In this document: one piece after another, positions 17,891 through 27,745 of the stretch
Position numbering within the stretch: the stretch's first letter is position 1
Layout: every line of letters starts with the position of its first letter
DNA from: Shewanella canadensis
Lineage (GTDB): Bacteria; Pseudomonadota; Gammaproteobacteria; Enterobacterales; Shewanellaceae
Length of the DNA: 64,000 nucleotides
Direction: 5' to 3'
Assembly (NCBI RefSeq): GCF_003966225.1
Contig: NZ_RXNU01000003.1
Span: 124,001 to 188,000, forward strand
The notes under the pieces: generated by a model
Databases searched by the model: none
Seen by the model: only the letters and a program-made list of their open reading frames with translations
What the model was told of the DNA's origin: nothing
Program-made: the position numbers and the translations under genes

Positions 17891-17918
17891 AAAGGAAGAG
17901 GCGTAAACCTCTTCCTTT
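17891..17918 (+). terminator. Rho-independent terminator
   Basis: Perfect 11-bp stem (17891-17901 with 17908-17918), loop CGTAAA, A-rich before and T-rich after, so it can work in both directions. It lies between the propeller lipoprotein and the convergent chemoreceptor gene. Confidence 0.85.
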
Positions 17919-17987
17919 GTCTTTGTTTTAGAATTTATTATCAACGAGCGAACCTCTGATGGCTGTGCAACAGGGGCTTTAGCAACC

Positions 17988-20060
17988 TTACGACAGTTTA
18001 AACTTACTCACGAGCGCGGTGAGTTGCTCGTTAGCCGCAGCTAGGTTATGAGTGCTCTCGGCGGCTTCAACGCCGTTTTGCGTGAGCTCTTGTACCGTTG
18101 CCTGAATCGTACACATGTTGCGGTTGATCTCTTCGGTGACCGAACTCTGCTCTTCGGATGCAGTCGCTATCTGCGAACTGAGATCGTTAATCAGAACTAC
18201 AGAGTCAGACATGATATCTAAGCTTTCGGTGACTCTGGAGGTCTTCTCTGCCGCTTGTTGGCAACTCTTTTTCGTTACATCCATCACTTCGACGGCACTA
18301 GCCGCATCTTGAGTTAAACGGGATAATATTGCGTCAATCTCTGCGGTGCTGTCTTGAGTTCGCGCAGCCAAGGTGCGCACTTCATCGGCAACTACGGCGA
18401 AGCCGCGTCCCTGCTCCCCGGCTCGGGCAGCCTCGATCGCCGCATTGAGTGCCAGCAAGTTAGTTTGATCGGCAATGCCACCAATCACCCCAAGAACCGA
18501 CACGATCTGCTGAGTATTGGTATTCATGGTGTGGATGCGAGCCGATGCCTCATCGACCTCATTAACTAACGCCATTACACTGCTGGAAGCATCGGAGACG
18601 ATCTCTTTCGCAGCCATCGCCTCTTCGTTAGCACTTTGTGTGTTCGATGCCGTTTCAACCGCGCTCTGCGCCACGGTATCGGCGGTTGAACTCATCTCTG
18701 TGATGGCGGTAACAGCAAGCTCGGTTTCAGAGGAGTGGGTGGTCAGTGCAACGCTGTTACGCTCAGATTGTGCGTTAAGTTGCATGATATCATCGGTGAT
18801 CTGAACCGTTGCCTGAGAGATCTCCAACATCATAGATTGCAGGTAGCCGATGAAGTTGTTTACCGATTGGCTGATATCGCCCACCTCATCATGAGAGTGA
18901 ATATCCAGGCGAGAGGTCAGGTCGGCTTCACCGGTGGAGAGGGTATCTATCCTATCTTTGAGTATCACCAGCTCTTTGATTATATGGCTGACGACCCATA
19001 CCGACATCACCAGTGCAATGATAAATAGCGCGGCGGCAAAGATTATGCTTTCAATGACCTTCTCGGTAAAAATCTCTTCGGTAGCATTGGTCAGGCTTTC
19101 CTGGATCACCGTCACATCACTCAGGTAAGCCCCCGTACCGATAATCCAGCCCCATTCGGGCAGGATGCGGCGCACATAACCTATCTTCTGTTCCGTCTTA
19201 CCTGTTTGCGGGTTTTCAAACTCCATACGTACAAAGGCATCATCTTTATCCCTGAGGCTGACTACAGACTGCTTGGTGCTCTTTAGCGTTTTGCCGACGA
19301 CCTCTTGCTTAGGATGCGCTAGAATCTTCCCTCGGTTGTCCTGGATCCAGAAGTAACCATTCTTGCCGTACTTAGAGGCGGTAATATTTTTAAGTACTTC
19401 GTCAATCATGTCCTGCTTCAAGGTGCTGACATATTCACCCGTGGCGATGACCAGGTTCATTGGCTTGAAATAGAAGGAGGCTGAGATCTTCTCCTCAACC
19501 TTGCCCGATGTCTCGTTGAGGAAGTAGTAGCTGGTAAAACCAACCTCCTGGCGTTTCGCTGCACTGACAATATCACGGCCGTAATAATTGCCCTTCTTGT
19601 CGGTCGAATCCTTCTCATTTTTGCCTATGTAGCTTTTATGAGCACCATTGGCCACATTCACTATTGAGTCGGCATCATAGGCGAAGATATAACGTCCATT
19701 ATCCCAACGGTATCCATTGATGAAGGCAAAAACAGCTATTTCGGCTTCTTCATGTGAGGCGCTAGTGTCGTAGATGCTTTTTATGGTGTCGGTGAACGTT
19801 GTCAGTTCATCTTGCAAAGCCGATTTTATGTTCGAGACTTTAGATTGTTCATACAGACCTGATATCGAAAGGGTAATACTGTCTACCTGACCCTTTAACT
19901 TGTCGTTGATGAGTTCTTCGACCTTATCTGTGACATTTATTTCCTGCTCTTCGAGTACCGCAACTTCGGTATTTATCATGTTGACGATAAAAAAAGCACT
20001 GATGGCTAGTAATGCAACGCAAACCGTTGTAATGAGTTTTACCTTTATGGTCATTTTCAT
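17988..20060 (-). CDS. Methyl-accepting chemotaxis protein with Cache sensor
   Basis: A 690-residue transmembrane chemoreceptor: first membrane segment at about 8-26, a long periplasmic region (about 30-335) with two Cache-type repeats (each with a G-x-Y-F-W-I or G-R-Y-I-F-A strand and a K-x-x-x-Y-V-R or A-T-G-E-Y-V segment), a second membrane segment (about 338-358), HAMP, and the cytoplasmic coiled coil with the intact tip [18 protein letters not shown] (about 525-545). It should signal to CheA/CheW. The ligand is unknown; Cache domains bind small organic acids, amino acids or amines. GGAAG precedes the ATG by 5 bases. Confidence 0.93.
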   Translation of the reverse strand: MKMTIKVKLITTVCVALLAISAFFIVNMINTEVAVLEEQEINVTDKVEELINDKLKGQVDSITLSISGLYEQSKVSNIKSALQDELTTFTDTIKSIYDTSASHEEAEIAVFAFINGYRWDNGRYIFAYDADSIVNVANGAHKSYIGKNEKDSTDKKGNYYGRDIVSAAKRQEVGFTSYYFLNETSGKVEEKISASFYFKPMNLVIATGEYVSTLKQDMIDEVLKNITASKYGKNGYFWIQDNRGKILAHPKQEVVGKTLKSTKQSVVSLRDKDDAFVRMEFENPQTGKTEQKIGYVRRILPEWGWIIGTGAYLSDVTVIQESLTNATEEIFTEKVIESIIFAAALFIIALVMSVWVVSHIIKELVILKDRIDTLSTGEADLTSRLDIHSHDEVGDISQSVNNFIGYLQSMMLEISQATVQITDDIMQLNAQSERNSVALTTHSSETELAVTAITEMSSTADTVAQSAVETASNTQSANEEAMAAKEIVSDASSSVMALVNEVDEASARIHTMNTNTQQIVSVLGVIGGIADQTNLLALNAAIEAARAGEQGRGFAVVADEVRTLAARTQDSTAEIDAILSRLTQDAASAVEVMDVTKKSCQQAAEKTSRVTESLDIMSDSVVLINDLSSQIATASEEQSSVTEEINRNMCTIQATVQELTQNGVEAAESTHNLAAANEQLTALVSKFKLS

Positions 20061-20604
20061 TGTATCTTCCGTTCCACATTTATGACTGGAGAAAATAAAA
20101 AAAAGCAGTGGATTCTATCGATCTGTTTCTGGTTGCACAATTGTCAGCTTCTGTATCTGTGATGTGTGAACTTGTTATTTGCATGCTAGCTGGTTGTAAT
20201 TCGAAACTTAATCATTTAAACCTAATATTATCTGGATGTTAGCCGGTGACTTTTTAGTGATACATTGAGTTTTTAACCATCAAACATGTCATTTGTTTGC
20301 TTGTTTCGTGGTACAGAGAGTGAAAAGAGAGAATATTGATTCAAGCGCCTAGATTCGTAATGGCGTAAATATTGTCATTTTGGGAACCGAGGGTTCTACT
20401 GCAAAGTTATTGTATTTAAGCATTTGCTGTAACACTCGTTTTTGCTCTATTCGAGATGTTTGTCACTACCATGTCGATTTTAAGGTGATATATTTTTGCT
20501 GGTTAAAAAAACAACATGGCAGGAGTGCTTGTTAATATCATAAGCCCTGTTTTCAGCACGGTTACAAAGACTGCCGATCGTGAACATTCATTTGGAGATA
20601 AATC
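20061..20604. other. Intergenic region between divergent genes
   Basis: 544 bp between the chemoreceptor and the EF-hand gene, AT-rich, presumably holding both promoters. I see no open frame of note, no strong hairpin and no operator I could name. Confidence 0.4.
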
Positions 20605-21258
20605 ATGGAAATAATCAAGGGTTCAATACCTCTTGGTTTGATTGCTGCTTTTGCCGGTGCAGTCATACCTGTCTACGTTCTGGCAACAGGTTTACAGACC
20701 GAGTTACAGACAGAGATACACAAAGAGTTACCTGCGCGTGGGCCTATCCCCTTCACCGCTTTTGACCATGACGCTAATGGCTTCATTACCGCCGAGGAGT
20801 TCGACGCCACCCGCAATGCACGAATGGCGATGAAAGCCAGTGAGAATCGCCCCATGCACGGAAAGGGGAGCATGTGCTCATTTACGGATATAGATAAAGA
20901 TGGCGATGGCAAACTTACGAAGGAAGAGCTCTCGAGTGGCCAGCATGCACATATGCAGGCGCGCCGTGAGATGATGAGGCAAGGCAAAGGCATGGGCCAT
21001 GGGATGGGGATGAGTAAAAATATGCCCGCTTTCGCTGACTTTGACACCGATGGTGATGGAAAAATAGTAGAAGTAGAGTTCTCAGAAGCGCGTCAACAAC
21101 GGATCAATGAGATGGAGCAACAGGGGAGGAAGATGAAGAATATGAATCACGCTCCCTCTTTCACCGATATAGACCTCAACCACGATGGTGAGATAAGTCG
21201 GAATGAGTTTGCGAGCCACCAGTCTGAGCGGCGTCAGAATATGATGTCAAAACAGTAA
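20605..21258 (+). CDS. EF-hand calcium-binding protein, exported or membrane-anchored
   Basis: A 217-residue protein with a hydrophobic N-terminus (about 8-28, signal peptide or anchor) and four canonical EF-hand loops, each D-x-D/N-x-D/N-G-x-I/L-x-x-x-E/F: near residues 54-65, 97-108, about 148-159 and about 188-199. The linkers are rich in Met, His and Lys (for example H-G-M-G-M), which may also bind metals. It should bind calcium in the periplasm; no partner is evident. GGAGATAA lies just before the ATG. Similar Met/His-rich EF-hand proteins are frequent in Shewanella and Vibrio relatives, of unknown role. Confidence 0.85.
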   Translation: MEIIKGSIPLGLIAAFAGAVIPVYVLATGLQTELQTEIHKELPARGPIPFTAFDHDANGFITAEEFDATRNARMAMKASENRPMHGKGSMCSFTDIDKDGDGKLTKEELSSGQHAHMQARREMMRQGKGMGHGMGMSKNMPAFADFDTDGDGKIVEVEFSEARQQRINEMEQQGRKMKNMNHAPSFTDIDLNHDGEISRNEFASHQSERRQNMMSKQ

Positions 21259-21297
21259 TTTTAATATGTATAGGGCTGAAAGACGTCCTTCATGTCA

Positions 21298-21355
21298 GCA
21301 CTAAATTCAGTCGTTTAACCAGTTGTTCAACCAGATGTTTAACTAAATTTAGTGC
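21298..21355. repeat. Inverted repeat enclosing 12-bp tandem repeats
   Basis: Perfect 10-bp arms (GCACTAAATT at 21298-21307, complement at 21346-21355). Inside lie degenerate 12-bp tandem units TTTAACCAGTTG, TTCAACCAGATG and a third partial one from 21338. It sits between the convergent EF-hand and panP genes. It could be a bidirectional terminator variant or a small repeat element. Confidence 0.55.
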
Positions 21356-21407
21356 CCATGTTTCTCTTACGTGATCCAGCGCGTGCCAGACTTATTTACG
21401 ACGCGTA

Positions 21408-23060
21408 TCATTGAGCGGCAAGCTCCAGCAACTGGGGCAAGAATTTCTTATCTGTCGAGGCGATCTGCGTCTGCTCGACGAGTACCTGTTGTAGAATTTC
21501 ATTGGTCGTCAACGGGTTTGCCAGAACGACGCGAAATACCACGGATTTCAGATCGATATCTATGTCATGACTATGTTCAGGATTAATACGGGTACGGGAG
21601 ACGAAGGAGGTGCCTTGTTCACGTTGACGTTTCTGCACAAATTTAGTTAACCCATCGAGCAAGCGATTAAACTGCAATAATCGCTCAATATCGCCATCGG
21701 TCCTCGCTTGTTGCATGGCCGCCTGTACCGATTCTGGAACATATCGGTAGGTGAGCAGACACAATTCAGGTTCTGACACCAGTTCAAAATTGTCTGTTTT
21801 CTTGATTAGCTCGGCAAAGTAACGGGCTTTTTCAAGGCTGTTATTGATCAGTATCTCATAGCCGTCCCGTCCGATTATCTGCAAACAGGCGTGGACTAAC
21901 ATCGCCATGCCGGGACGAGATCCCTCCAGGGTCTGACTACCTAAGTCTTTTGAGCCTTTACGCAGAATGTATTCGGCGTGATGCTTGATGGCATTGGCGA
22001 AGGTGGGATCTTTGAAGATCACCATGCCTGCCCCCATGGGCACATACATCTGTTTATGGGCATCTATGGTCACTGAGTCGGCGCGATCTATCCCTTTAAG
22101 CAGGTGTCGGTATTTATTGGATAACAAGGATGCACCGCCCCAAGCCGCATCGACATGGAAGTGACAGTCCAGCTCCTCTGCCAAGGTGGCCAACTTATCT
22201 AACGGATCGATATTACCCGTCTCTGTGGTACCGGCAACGCCCACTATTGCCATGACCTTAATATTGTCACGCTCCAGCGCCTTGGCTGTAACACGCATCT
22301 TATCCACATCCACCCGGTTGTCGTTGGATGTGGGAATTTGAATGATGTTTTCCCGGCCAATGCCGAGTAGATCGGCGGTTTTACTCAAAGAGTAGTGGCC
22401 ACGCTCGGAAACCAGGATAGCTAAATCGTTGTAACCATAATGACGTAACCCCTTAATCAGCCCCTGAGCCGCGATGCCTTTAAAGTCACCATCGGCTTTT
22501 AATAGCTGGTTGCGGGCGGTCCATAATGCCGTGATGTTGGCCACGGTTCCGCCGGAGCAAAAGGCACCGAGGGAGACGTTCGCACTGTGCATCCAACTTT
22601 GATAAAACGCTTCACTCTCATCATAGATGAGGTGATGCATCATACCCAAAACCTGCCGCTCGAGTGGCGTAAAGGCCTTCGAGGTTTCAATTTTAACCAG
22701 GTTCTGATTGAGTCCCACCATCATCTTGGATAGAGGTAATACAAAATAGGGCAGCGCCGAGGTCATATGGCCGATGAAGCTGGGAGCCGAGGTGTGCACC
22801 GAGTGCGCCACTAAGGTTTTCATCATCTCATCGGCATAATCAGAGACAAACTTTGGCGCCATGGGAATTTTGTGTTCCTGAAAGTCGCGCTCTATCTCGG
22901 TTAATGGCTTTTCGACCGCAACGACGCTCTCTTGCAAGAATCCCATTAAGTTTTGAGAGATGTTTTGTTCAATGACGCTCAGGGTTGAACCTGGGGCTTC
23001 GGGGATGGTGAAAATACGTAGTAACGCCTCTTCTGAAGCTTTTGCTTGTCTCGCTGTCAT
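21408..23060 (-). CDS. panP: PLP-dependent aspartate 1-decarboxylase
   Basis: A 550-residue group II PLP decarboxylase. It matches the PanP type that makes beta-alanine from aspartate for pantothenate in organisms lacking PanD, as in Vibrio and Shewanella. Marks: S-G-G-T-V-A-N-I-T-A (phosphate binding), H-V-D-A-A-W-G-G (PLP-ring Asp) and the lysine motif D-A-H-K-Q-M-Y-V-P-M-G. Annotation pipelines often call this glutamate decarboxylase; the long N-terminal region and C-terminal helix favour PanP. It is monocistronic, and I see no pantothenate genes beside it. Start ATG at 23060 precedes a short charged N-terminus. Confidence 0.85.
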   Translation of the reverse strand: MTARQAKASEEALLRIFTIPEAPGSTLSVIEQNISQNLMGFLQESVVAVEKPLTEIERDFQEHKIPMAPKFVSDYADEMMKTLVAHSVHTSAPSFIGHMTSALPYFVLPLSKMMVGLNQNLVKIETSKAFTPLERQVLGMMHHLIYDESEAFYQSWMHSANVSLGAFCSGGTVANITALWTARNQLLKADGDFKGIAAQGLIKGLRHYGYNDLAILVSERGHYSLSKTADLLGIGRENIIQIPTSNDNRVDVDKMRVTAKALERDNIKVMAIVGVAGTTETGNIDPLDKLATLAEELDCHFHVDAAWGGASLLSNKYRHLLKGIDRADSVTIDAHKQMYVPMGAGMVIFKDPTFANAIKHHAEYILRKGSKDLGSQTLEGSRPGMAMLVHACLQIIGRDGYEILINNSLEKARYFAELIKKTDNFELVSEPELCLLTYRYVPESVQAAMQQARTDGDIERLLQFNRLLDGLTKFVQKRQREQGTSFVSRTRINPEHSHDIDIDLKSVVFRVVLANPLTTNEILQQVLVEQTQIASTDKKFLPQLLELAAQ

Positions 23061-23256
23061 TGGGGGTGCCGTCTCTTACCTAGCGTGCCTTTTCTATAGA
23101 CGTATCTATCGAATGCCGAATGCCAAAATGGGAAGTCACTTTACTTTATGATTTATAGCGCATCAAGGGGAAAAGTGAAATCCATTTCATCTTCTGCTAG
23201 GGGACGTACTATGGGTGGTTAATTCCACTTAATTAAGGAGGTGGTGTTATCCAGGG

Positions 23257-24441
23257 TTAATCTGACAAGTTCATGGCATACAGGGCCGCAATATTTTGAG
23301 AGCTTGTGTACAGATTATGTTTTGCATTGGCCAGCACATCTTCTAGGGGCATCGCCCTTGGCGTGATAGAGAAAATTGCCTTCATTCCATGCTCCAGAAG
23401 GACATTGGCATCATCACTGACACAGCCTGCGATGGCGATGACAGGGATCTGTTGTGCATTGGCGAGACGCGTGACTCCCATCGGAGTTTTACCGTGCAGG
23501 GTTTGGCTGTCGAGTCGTCCTTCACCAGTGATCACTAAGTCGGCGCCATTGAGTTTCTCGGCCAGGTTGACGGTTTGCATGACAATGTCGATGCCGGGTC
23601 TGAGTGACGCATTAAGGAAGGCCATCACGCCGAGTCCCATACCGCCTGCAGCGCCAGCCCCCGGGCTATGTCGCTTGTCTGTTATGCCCGACTGAGCAAT
23701 AACATCGGCATATTGTGATAGCGCCTTATCCAGAGTGACGATCATCTCTGGCGTGGCACCTTTTTGTGGCCCGAAAACACTGGAGGCTCCCGTGTCTCCA
23801 CACAGCGGATTATTGACATCGCAAGCGACCTCAAACTCACACTGTTCAATCAAGGGGTGGCGATCGGTTAGATCTATGCTGTGAAGTTGACTCAGCGCCG
23901 CACCGCCCACACTTAACACCTTATCATTACGGTCCAGAAGATGAATGCCGAGGGCCTGAGCCATACCGGCACCCCCATCGTTAGTGGCGCTGCCACCTAG
24001 ACCGATTAAAATTCGTTGAATGCCACGGTTGAGGGCATCACAGATAAGCTCTCCCGTGCCATAGCTGGTGGTTATCTCAGGATCTCTGTGTTCGGCGCCG
24101 ACATGGTGCAGACCCGAGGCGGAGGCCATTTCGATAATGGCGGTTTTCTTACGATTTGAAAGGCTGTTATCTGAAATTTCATCTACAGGAATGCCATCTC
24201 CTAAAATACCATAGTGAGCGCGGACCCGGTTGCCCAAGGGACCCGTCACCTCAAGTTCAATAATTTCCCCCTGTGTCGCGTCCACCATCGACTGCACCGT
24301 GCCTTCGCCACCATCGGCAACGGGCACCTTGATGAATTCGGCGTCAGCCATGACCGATTTGAAGCCGCGTTCAATTTCATTGGCCACTTCCATCGCACTC
24401 AGGCTCTCTTTAAATGAATCGGGGGCGATAACTATTTTCAT
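23257..24441 (-). CDS. Glycerate kinase (GarK/GlxK type)
   Basis: About 394 residues of the type-I glycerate kinase family, which phosphorylates glycerate with ATP to feed glycolysis. Marks: M-K-I-V-I-A-P-D-S-F-K-E-S at the start, G-G-E-G-T (about 45-50), I-G-L-G-G-S-A-T-N-D-G-G-A-G (about 150), G-A-A-G-G-M-G and D-L-V-I-T-G-E-G-R-L-D-S-Q. All conserved blocks are intact. I take the ATG at 24441, since AGGA lies before it. It lies downstream of a GntP-family permease in the same direction, so the pair is most likely a glycerate-uptake and phosphorylation operon. GarK and GlxK cannot be told apart here. Confidence 0.93.
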   Translation of the reverse strand: MKIVIAPDSFKESLSAMEVANEIERGFKSVMADAEFIKVPVADGGEGTVQSMVDATQGEIIELEVTGPLGNRVRAHYGILGDGIPVDEISDNSLSNRKKTAIIEMASASGLHHVGAEHRDPEITTSYGTGELICDALNRGIQRILIGLGGSATNDGGAGMAQALGIHLLDRNDKVLSVGGAALSQLHSIDLTDRHPLIEQCEFEVACDVNNPLCGDTGASSVFGPQKGATPEMIVTLDKALSQYADVIAQSGITDKRHSPGAGAAGGMGLGVMAFLNASLRPGIDIVMQTVNLAEKLNGADLVITGEGRLDSQTLHGKTPMGVTRLANAQQIPVIAIAGCVSDDANVLLEHGMKAIFSITPRAMPLEDVLANAKHNLYTSSQNIAALYAMNLSD

Positions 24442-24500
24442 TGATGTTCCTATCACGAGCTTTTGTATTCGAAAAAGTGGGGGGTGTCATATAAGCTTCG

Positions 24501-24531
24501 TTTCTGAATACCGATAACCGGTATTCAGAAA
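24501..24531. repeat. Perfect 13-bp hairpin between permease and kinase genes
   Basis: Arms TTTCTGAATACCG (24501-24513) and complement (24519-24531), loop of 5. It lies in the intercistronic gap of the permease-kinase unit. Without a T-run in the reading direction it more likely stabilises the upstream mRNA or lowers kinase expression than ends transcription fully. Confidence 0.6.
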
Positions 24532-24556
24532 CTCAGCGTTAAGTTAAATAAACGAG

Positions 24557-25915
24557 TTAGAGGAGTACCAAGCTTAGAACATACACTAATGTCATGGCCG
24601 TCAGGCCCTGAATGAGTGTCGCCATGGTTTGTGCCTTGTACGCCTGTTTAACGCTCATGCGGCTGAACTGAGTCACGACCCAGAAGAAGCTGTCATTGGC
24701 ATGCGATACTGTCATCGCACCCGCGCCGATAGCCATTACCGTCAGGACGCGTCCCATATCACTGGCAAGGCCGATATCACCTAACATAGGTGCGACGAGC
24801 GCAGAGGTCGCAACTAGCGCAACGGTTGACGAACCCTGAGCCGATTTAAGCGCCGCGGCCACGATAAACGGCATAAAGATACCGATACCCAGTGCCGACA
24901 GCGAAGTTCCCAGGAAGGTACCAATATCCGTAGCCTTAAGGACTGCGCCGAATGCGCCGCCTGCACCTGTGATCAACAAGATAGGCGCGGCAACCACAAG
25001 CCCCTGGCTGATACGCTCGCTGAACTCTTTGACTTTATTACTCTTCTTAAGCAATGAAAGTGACAGGAACAGACCAATCATCAGGGCATTAACGGGTTGG
25101 CCTAAGAAAGCCAGCACATCGAACAGTATGCCATCGCCTAGAGGTGAGGTGGGGAAGTTGGCGATCGATCCCAGACAGATGAGAAGAATTGGCACAAAGA
25201 TTGGGGCAAAGGCGCGTTTAGCACTCGGTAGTACGCCGTATGTCTCCTTCAATTTTTCGAAATCTTCGACGTTATTCTTAAGTTCCTCTGCACCCTCACC
25301 ATCGGGTTCGGTATTGGCGAAACGGTTAGCCCAAAGTGTTCCTGCCAAGGCGGCAATAGCCGCAACAAAGACACCGACGAAGATGACCAAACCTAAGTTT
25401 GACTCCAGGCCTAAGTTACCCGCTGCAGCAATAGGGCCGGGGGTCGGGGGCACGAAGGTGTGAGTGGCATATAGACCGGTTGCCAGTGCGACACTCATGG
25501 AGACGCTCGATACCTGCATCCGGTTTGCCATCGACTGTTTAAGTGAGTTGAGGATCACAAATCCCGAGTCACAAAATACCGGGATAGAGACTAGGTAGCC
25601 GATGATAGACATGGTGAGTGTCGGGAAACGTTTTCCCAGCACCTTAATCACAACATCAGCCATGGTGATGGCGGCACCGCTTTTTTCTAAAATCGTACCG
25701 ATAATAGTACCGAGCACGATGACCAGACCGATATAGCCCAGAATGCCGCCAAAACCTGAGGTAATTGTTTTGGCGATACTCGCGCTGGGCAGACCGTAGG
25801 CGAAGGCGGTCATAAATGACGCGAGGATTAAGGTTAAAAACGGGTGTAGTTTGAATTTTGAAGTAGCGATGACAATGAAAAGAATCACTGCCAACAAGAT
25901 GATAATTTGGCTCAT
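24557..25915 (-). CDS. GntP-family gluconate/glycerate:H+ symporter
   Basis: A 452-residue inner-membrane permease with about 12-14 hydrophobic segments and the GntP marks: F-G-G-I-L-G-Y-I-G near 55, the G-S-G-A-A-I/T-I-x-E-K-S-G-A region, C-D-S-G-F-V-I-L near 115, T-H-T-F-V-P-P-T-P-G-P near 150, G-A-G-G-A-F-G and S-H-A-N-D-S-F-F-W near the C-terminus. Members carry gluconate or related sugar acids. Coupling with glycerate kinase makes glycerate the best guess. A striking palindrome lies 180 bp upstream and may be the operator. Confidence 0.9.
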   Translation of the reverse strand: MSQIIILLAVILFIVIATSKFKLHPFLTLILASFMTAFAYGLPSASIAKTITSGFGGILGYIGLVIVLGTIIGTILEKSGAAITMADVVIKVLGKRFPTLTMSIIGYLVSIPVFCDSGFVILNSLKQSMANRMQVSSVSMSVALATGLYATHTFVPPTPGPIAAAGNLGLESNLGLVIFVGVFVAAIAALAGTLWANRFANTEPDGEGAEELKNNVEDFEKLKETYGVLPSAKRAFAPIFVPILLICLGSIANFPTSPLGDGILFDVLAFLGQPVNALMIGLFLSLSLLKKSNKVKEFSERISQGLVVAAPILLITGAGGAFGAVLKATDIGTFLGTSLSALGIGIFMPFIVAAALKSAQGSSTVALVATSALVAPMLGDIGLASDMGRVLTVMAIGAGAMTVSHANDSFFWVVTQFSRMSVKQAYKAQTMATLIQGLTAMTLVYVLSLVLL

Positions 25916-26097
25916 AGGGTGTCCCTGTTATTGGGTATTATTAGTTATTAGCCATGATGCGGGGCAAGAGTGGAACATTGAATCAAGTTCAACACAGACG
26001 CTTTTCCCTAAGGTATTTCAGGCTTTGGCCATTATCCTGTGATATGTACAATCTGGCTTCGTGTCTGGTCACGGAATTACGGGGTTTATTGGGATTG

Positions 26098-26119
26098 TTT
26101 TTGTGCGTATGCACAAAAA
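26098..26119. promoter_or_regulatory. Operator-like palindrome upstream of the GntP permease
   Basis: Perfect 9-bp arms TTTTTGTGC and GCACAAAAA around GTAT. Position (about 180 bp before the permease start) and symmetry suggest a transcription-factor site. A CdaR/SdaR-type sugar-acid regulator would be the natural candidate, but none is encoded nearby and I cannot confirm the motif. Confidence 0.55.
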
Positions 26120-26220
26120 AACTTTTAGATGCTCGTTTATTGTGATCCAGGTTGGGCTTTTTTACAGTTGGATAATTTTTATAAACTGGAGTTATTGCTC
26201 TATTCCGGAGGGGAGTGTTC

Positions 26221-26254
26221 TTTTAAAAAGCCAGGTAACGATAGTCACCCGGCT
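26221..26254 (-). terminator. Terminator of bioA
   Basis: Read on the minus strand: AGCCGGGT, loop, ACCTGGCT (one G-T pair) followed by TTTTTAAAA, 14 bp after the bioA stop. Confidence 0.75.
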
Positions 26255-26267
26255 CTGCTGTTATCCA

Positions 26268-27635
26268 TTAGCCATGGCTGATAAAGCCGGCCTCTTTGCT
26301 GCCCGCCGTTATCCCTTTGGCAACACTCTTCATTGCCGACGTCAGCTTAGTGAGCTGAGCGGAGGTGATAACGAAAGGTGGCATGATATAGATGAGGTTG
26401 GAAAAAGGTCTAATCCATACACCTAAGTCGACAAACTCCTGTTGAAGCTCTGCGGTGTTCACCGTAGAGTTCATCTCGATAACGCCGATGGCGCCCAACA
26501 CCCGTACATCTTTGACTTCTGGATAATCGATGGCGTCCCTGAGCTCTATCTTCATCTGATGTTCGATGTGTCTGATTTGATCTTGCCAATCATCTTGGGC
26601 GAGGAGATCCAGGCTCGCACAGGCGGCGGCGCAGGCCAGAGGGTTACCCATAAAAGTTGGCCCATGCATGAATACGCCGGCGGGGGAGTCGCTTATTCCT
26701 TGTGCCACCTCATCACTGCACATGGTCACGGCGAGTGAGATATAGCCCCCCGTCAGGGCCTTACCCAGACAGAGAATATCCGCTTCTACGCTCTGTCCAT
26801 CAATCGTGGCATGCTCGTAGGCAAACAGTTTTCCGGTGCGGCCAAAGCCGGTCGCTATCTCATCGAGGATCAGTAAGACATTGAACTCATCACAGAGTTG
26901 ACGTAGCCCGACAAGATATTCCGGGCTATAAAAGCGCATACCGCCGGCGCCCTGAAGAATTGGCTCTATGATCACGGCGGCAATTTCACTGTGTTGATTA
27001 ATGAGCTTAGCGCGCATCTCATCGAGGTCGTGGCTTAACAGAGGCTCGTCAAATCCGCTTTGGGGCGCTGCGACAAATTCATGTTGGGTGACGCTGTCAC
27101 CAAACATAGTGTGCATGCCGCCCTCGGGATCGCACACACTCATAGCGGCGAAGGTATCACCATGGTAGCCACACTTGACGGTGAGGATGCGCTGCTTCTG
27201 ACTCTGGTTTCGGCCTTGCCAATATTGCAACGCCATCTTGAGTGCCACTTCGACGGCAATAGAGCCCGAGTCGGCTAAGAAGACTTTTGTCAGATTGGGG
27301 CTAGTGATCCCGACCAGCTTCTTCGACAGCTCGACAGCTGGCTGGTGGGTGATCCCACCAAACATCACATGGCTTAAGGTGCTGAGTTGTTGCTGCATTC
27401 TATCGAGAATGGCTGGGTGGCTGTAGCCATGTACGCAGGCCCACCAGGAGCTGGTACCATCGACTAAGACGCTGCCATCGTCGAGTGTGAGCTCGCAGCC
27501 TTGAGCCGAGACAACGCCGAACGTGGGTAAGGCCTGAGTCATTGAGGTATAGGGGTGCCAGATATGTTGTTTATCAAATTCAAAGTCGATAGGTGAGCTT
27601 TTTGCGTGATTTTTCGATAAATTAGTCGTGTTCAT
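26268..27635 (-). CDS. bioA: Adenosylmethionine-8-amino-7-oxononanoate aminotransferase
   Basis: BioA transfers the amino group of SAM to KAPA, giving DAPA. The 455-residue class III aminotransferase shows W-H-P-Y-T-S near the start, S-S-W-W-A-C-V-H-G-Y-S-H-P, D-S-G-S-I-A-V-E-V-A-L-K, L-D-E-I-A-T-G-F-G-R-T-G (PLP-ring Asp) and the lysine motif L-G-K-A-L-T-G-G. It is divergent from bioB with 110 bp between them, containing a BirA operator, as in enterobacteria. The start ATG is just left of the operator. The last dozen residues are a variable tail. Confidence 0.97.
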   Translation of the reverse strand: MNTTNLSKNHAKSSPIDFEFDKQHIWHPYTSMTQALPTFGVVSAQGCELTLDDGSVLVDGTSSWWACVHGYSHPAILDRMQQQLSTLSHVMFGGITHQPAVELSKKLVGITSPNLTKVFLADSGSIAVEVALKMALQYWQGRNQSQKQRILTVKCGYHGDTFAAMSVCDPEGGMHTMFGDSVTQHEFVAAPQSGFDEPLLSHDLDEMRAKLINQHSEIAAVIIEPILQGAGGMRFYSPEYLVGLRQLCDEFNVLLILDEIATGFGRTGKLFAYEHATIDGQSVEADILCLGKALTGGYISLAVTMCSDEVAQGISDSPAGVFMHGPTFMGNPLACAAACASLDLLAQDDWQDQIRHIEHQMKIELRDAIDYPEVKDVRVLGAIGVIEMNSTVNTAELQQEFVDLGVWIRPFSNLIYIMPPFVITSAQLTKLTSAMKSVAKGITAGSKEAGFISHG

Positions 27636-27646
27636 ATTTTAACCGT

Positions 27647-27679
27647 TAGTAAACCTGTTTATCTGGTTGGCGTTGACAG
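27647..27679. promoter_or_regulatory. BirA biotin operator
   Basis: Imperfect dyad TAGTAAACC (27647-27655), 15-nt spacer, CGTTGACAG (27671-27679), against the known BirA pattern TTGTAAACC-N15-GGTTTACAA. It lies between bioA and bioB. Biotinyl-AMP-loaded BirA should block both directions. Confidence 0.82.
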
Positions 27680-27700
27680 ATTACGACCTACAGGTATCCT
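27673..27700 (+). promoter_or_regulatory. Promoter of bioBFCD
   Basis: -35 TTGACA (27673-27678), 16-bp spacer, -10 TATCCT (27695-27700), about 45 bp before bioB. The -35 box overlaps the right arm of the BirA operator, which explains repression. Confidence 0.7.
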
Positions 27701-27745
27701 AGGCAACATAAAAAAGAGATATATTGAGTGAGAAGGGTAAGTTAA

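Noticed and set aside
23210..23256. Terminator between glycerate kinase and panP
   Set aside because: A CTTAATTAAG palindrome is present, but the stem is AT-rich and lacks a T-run.
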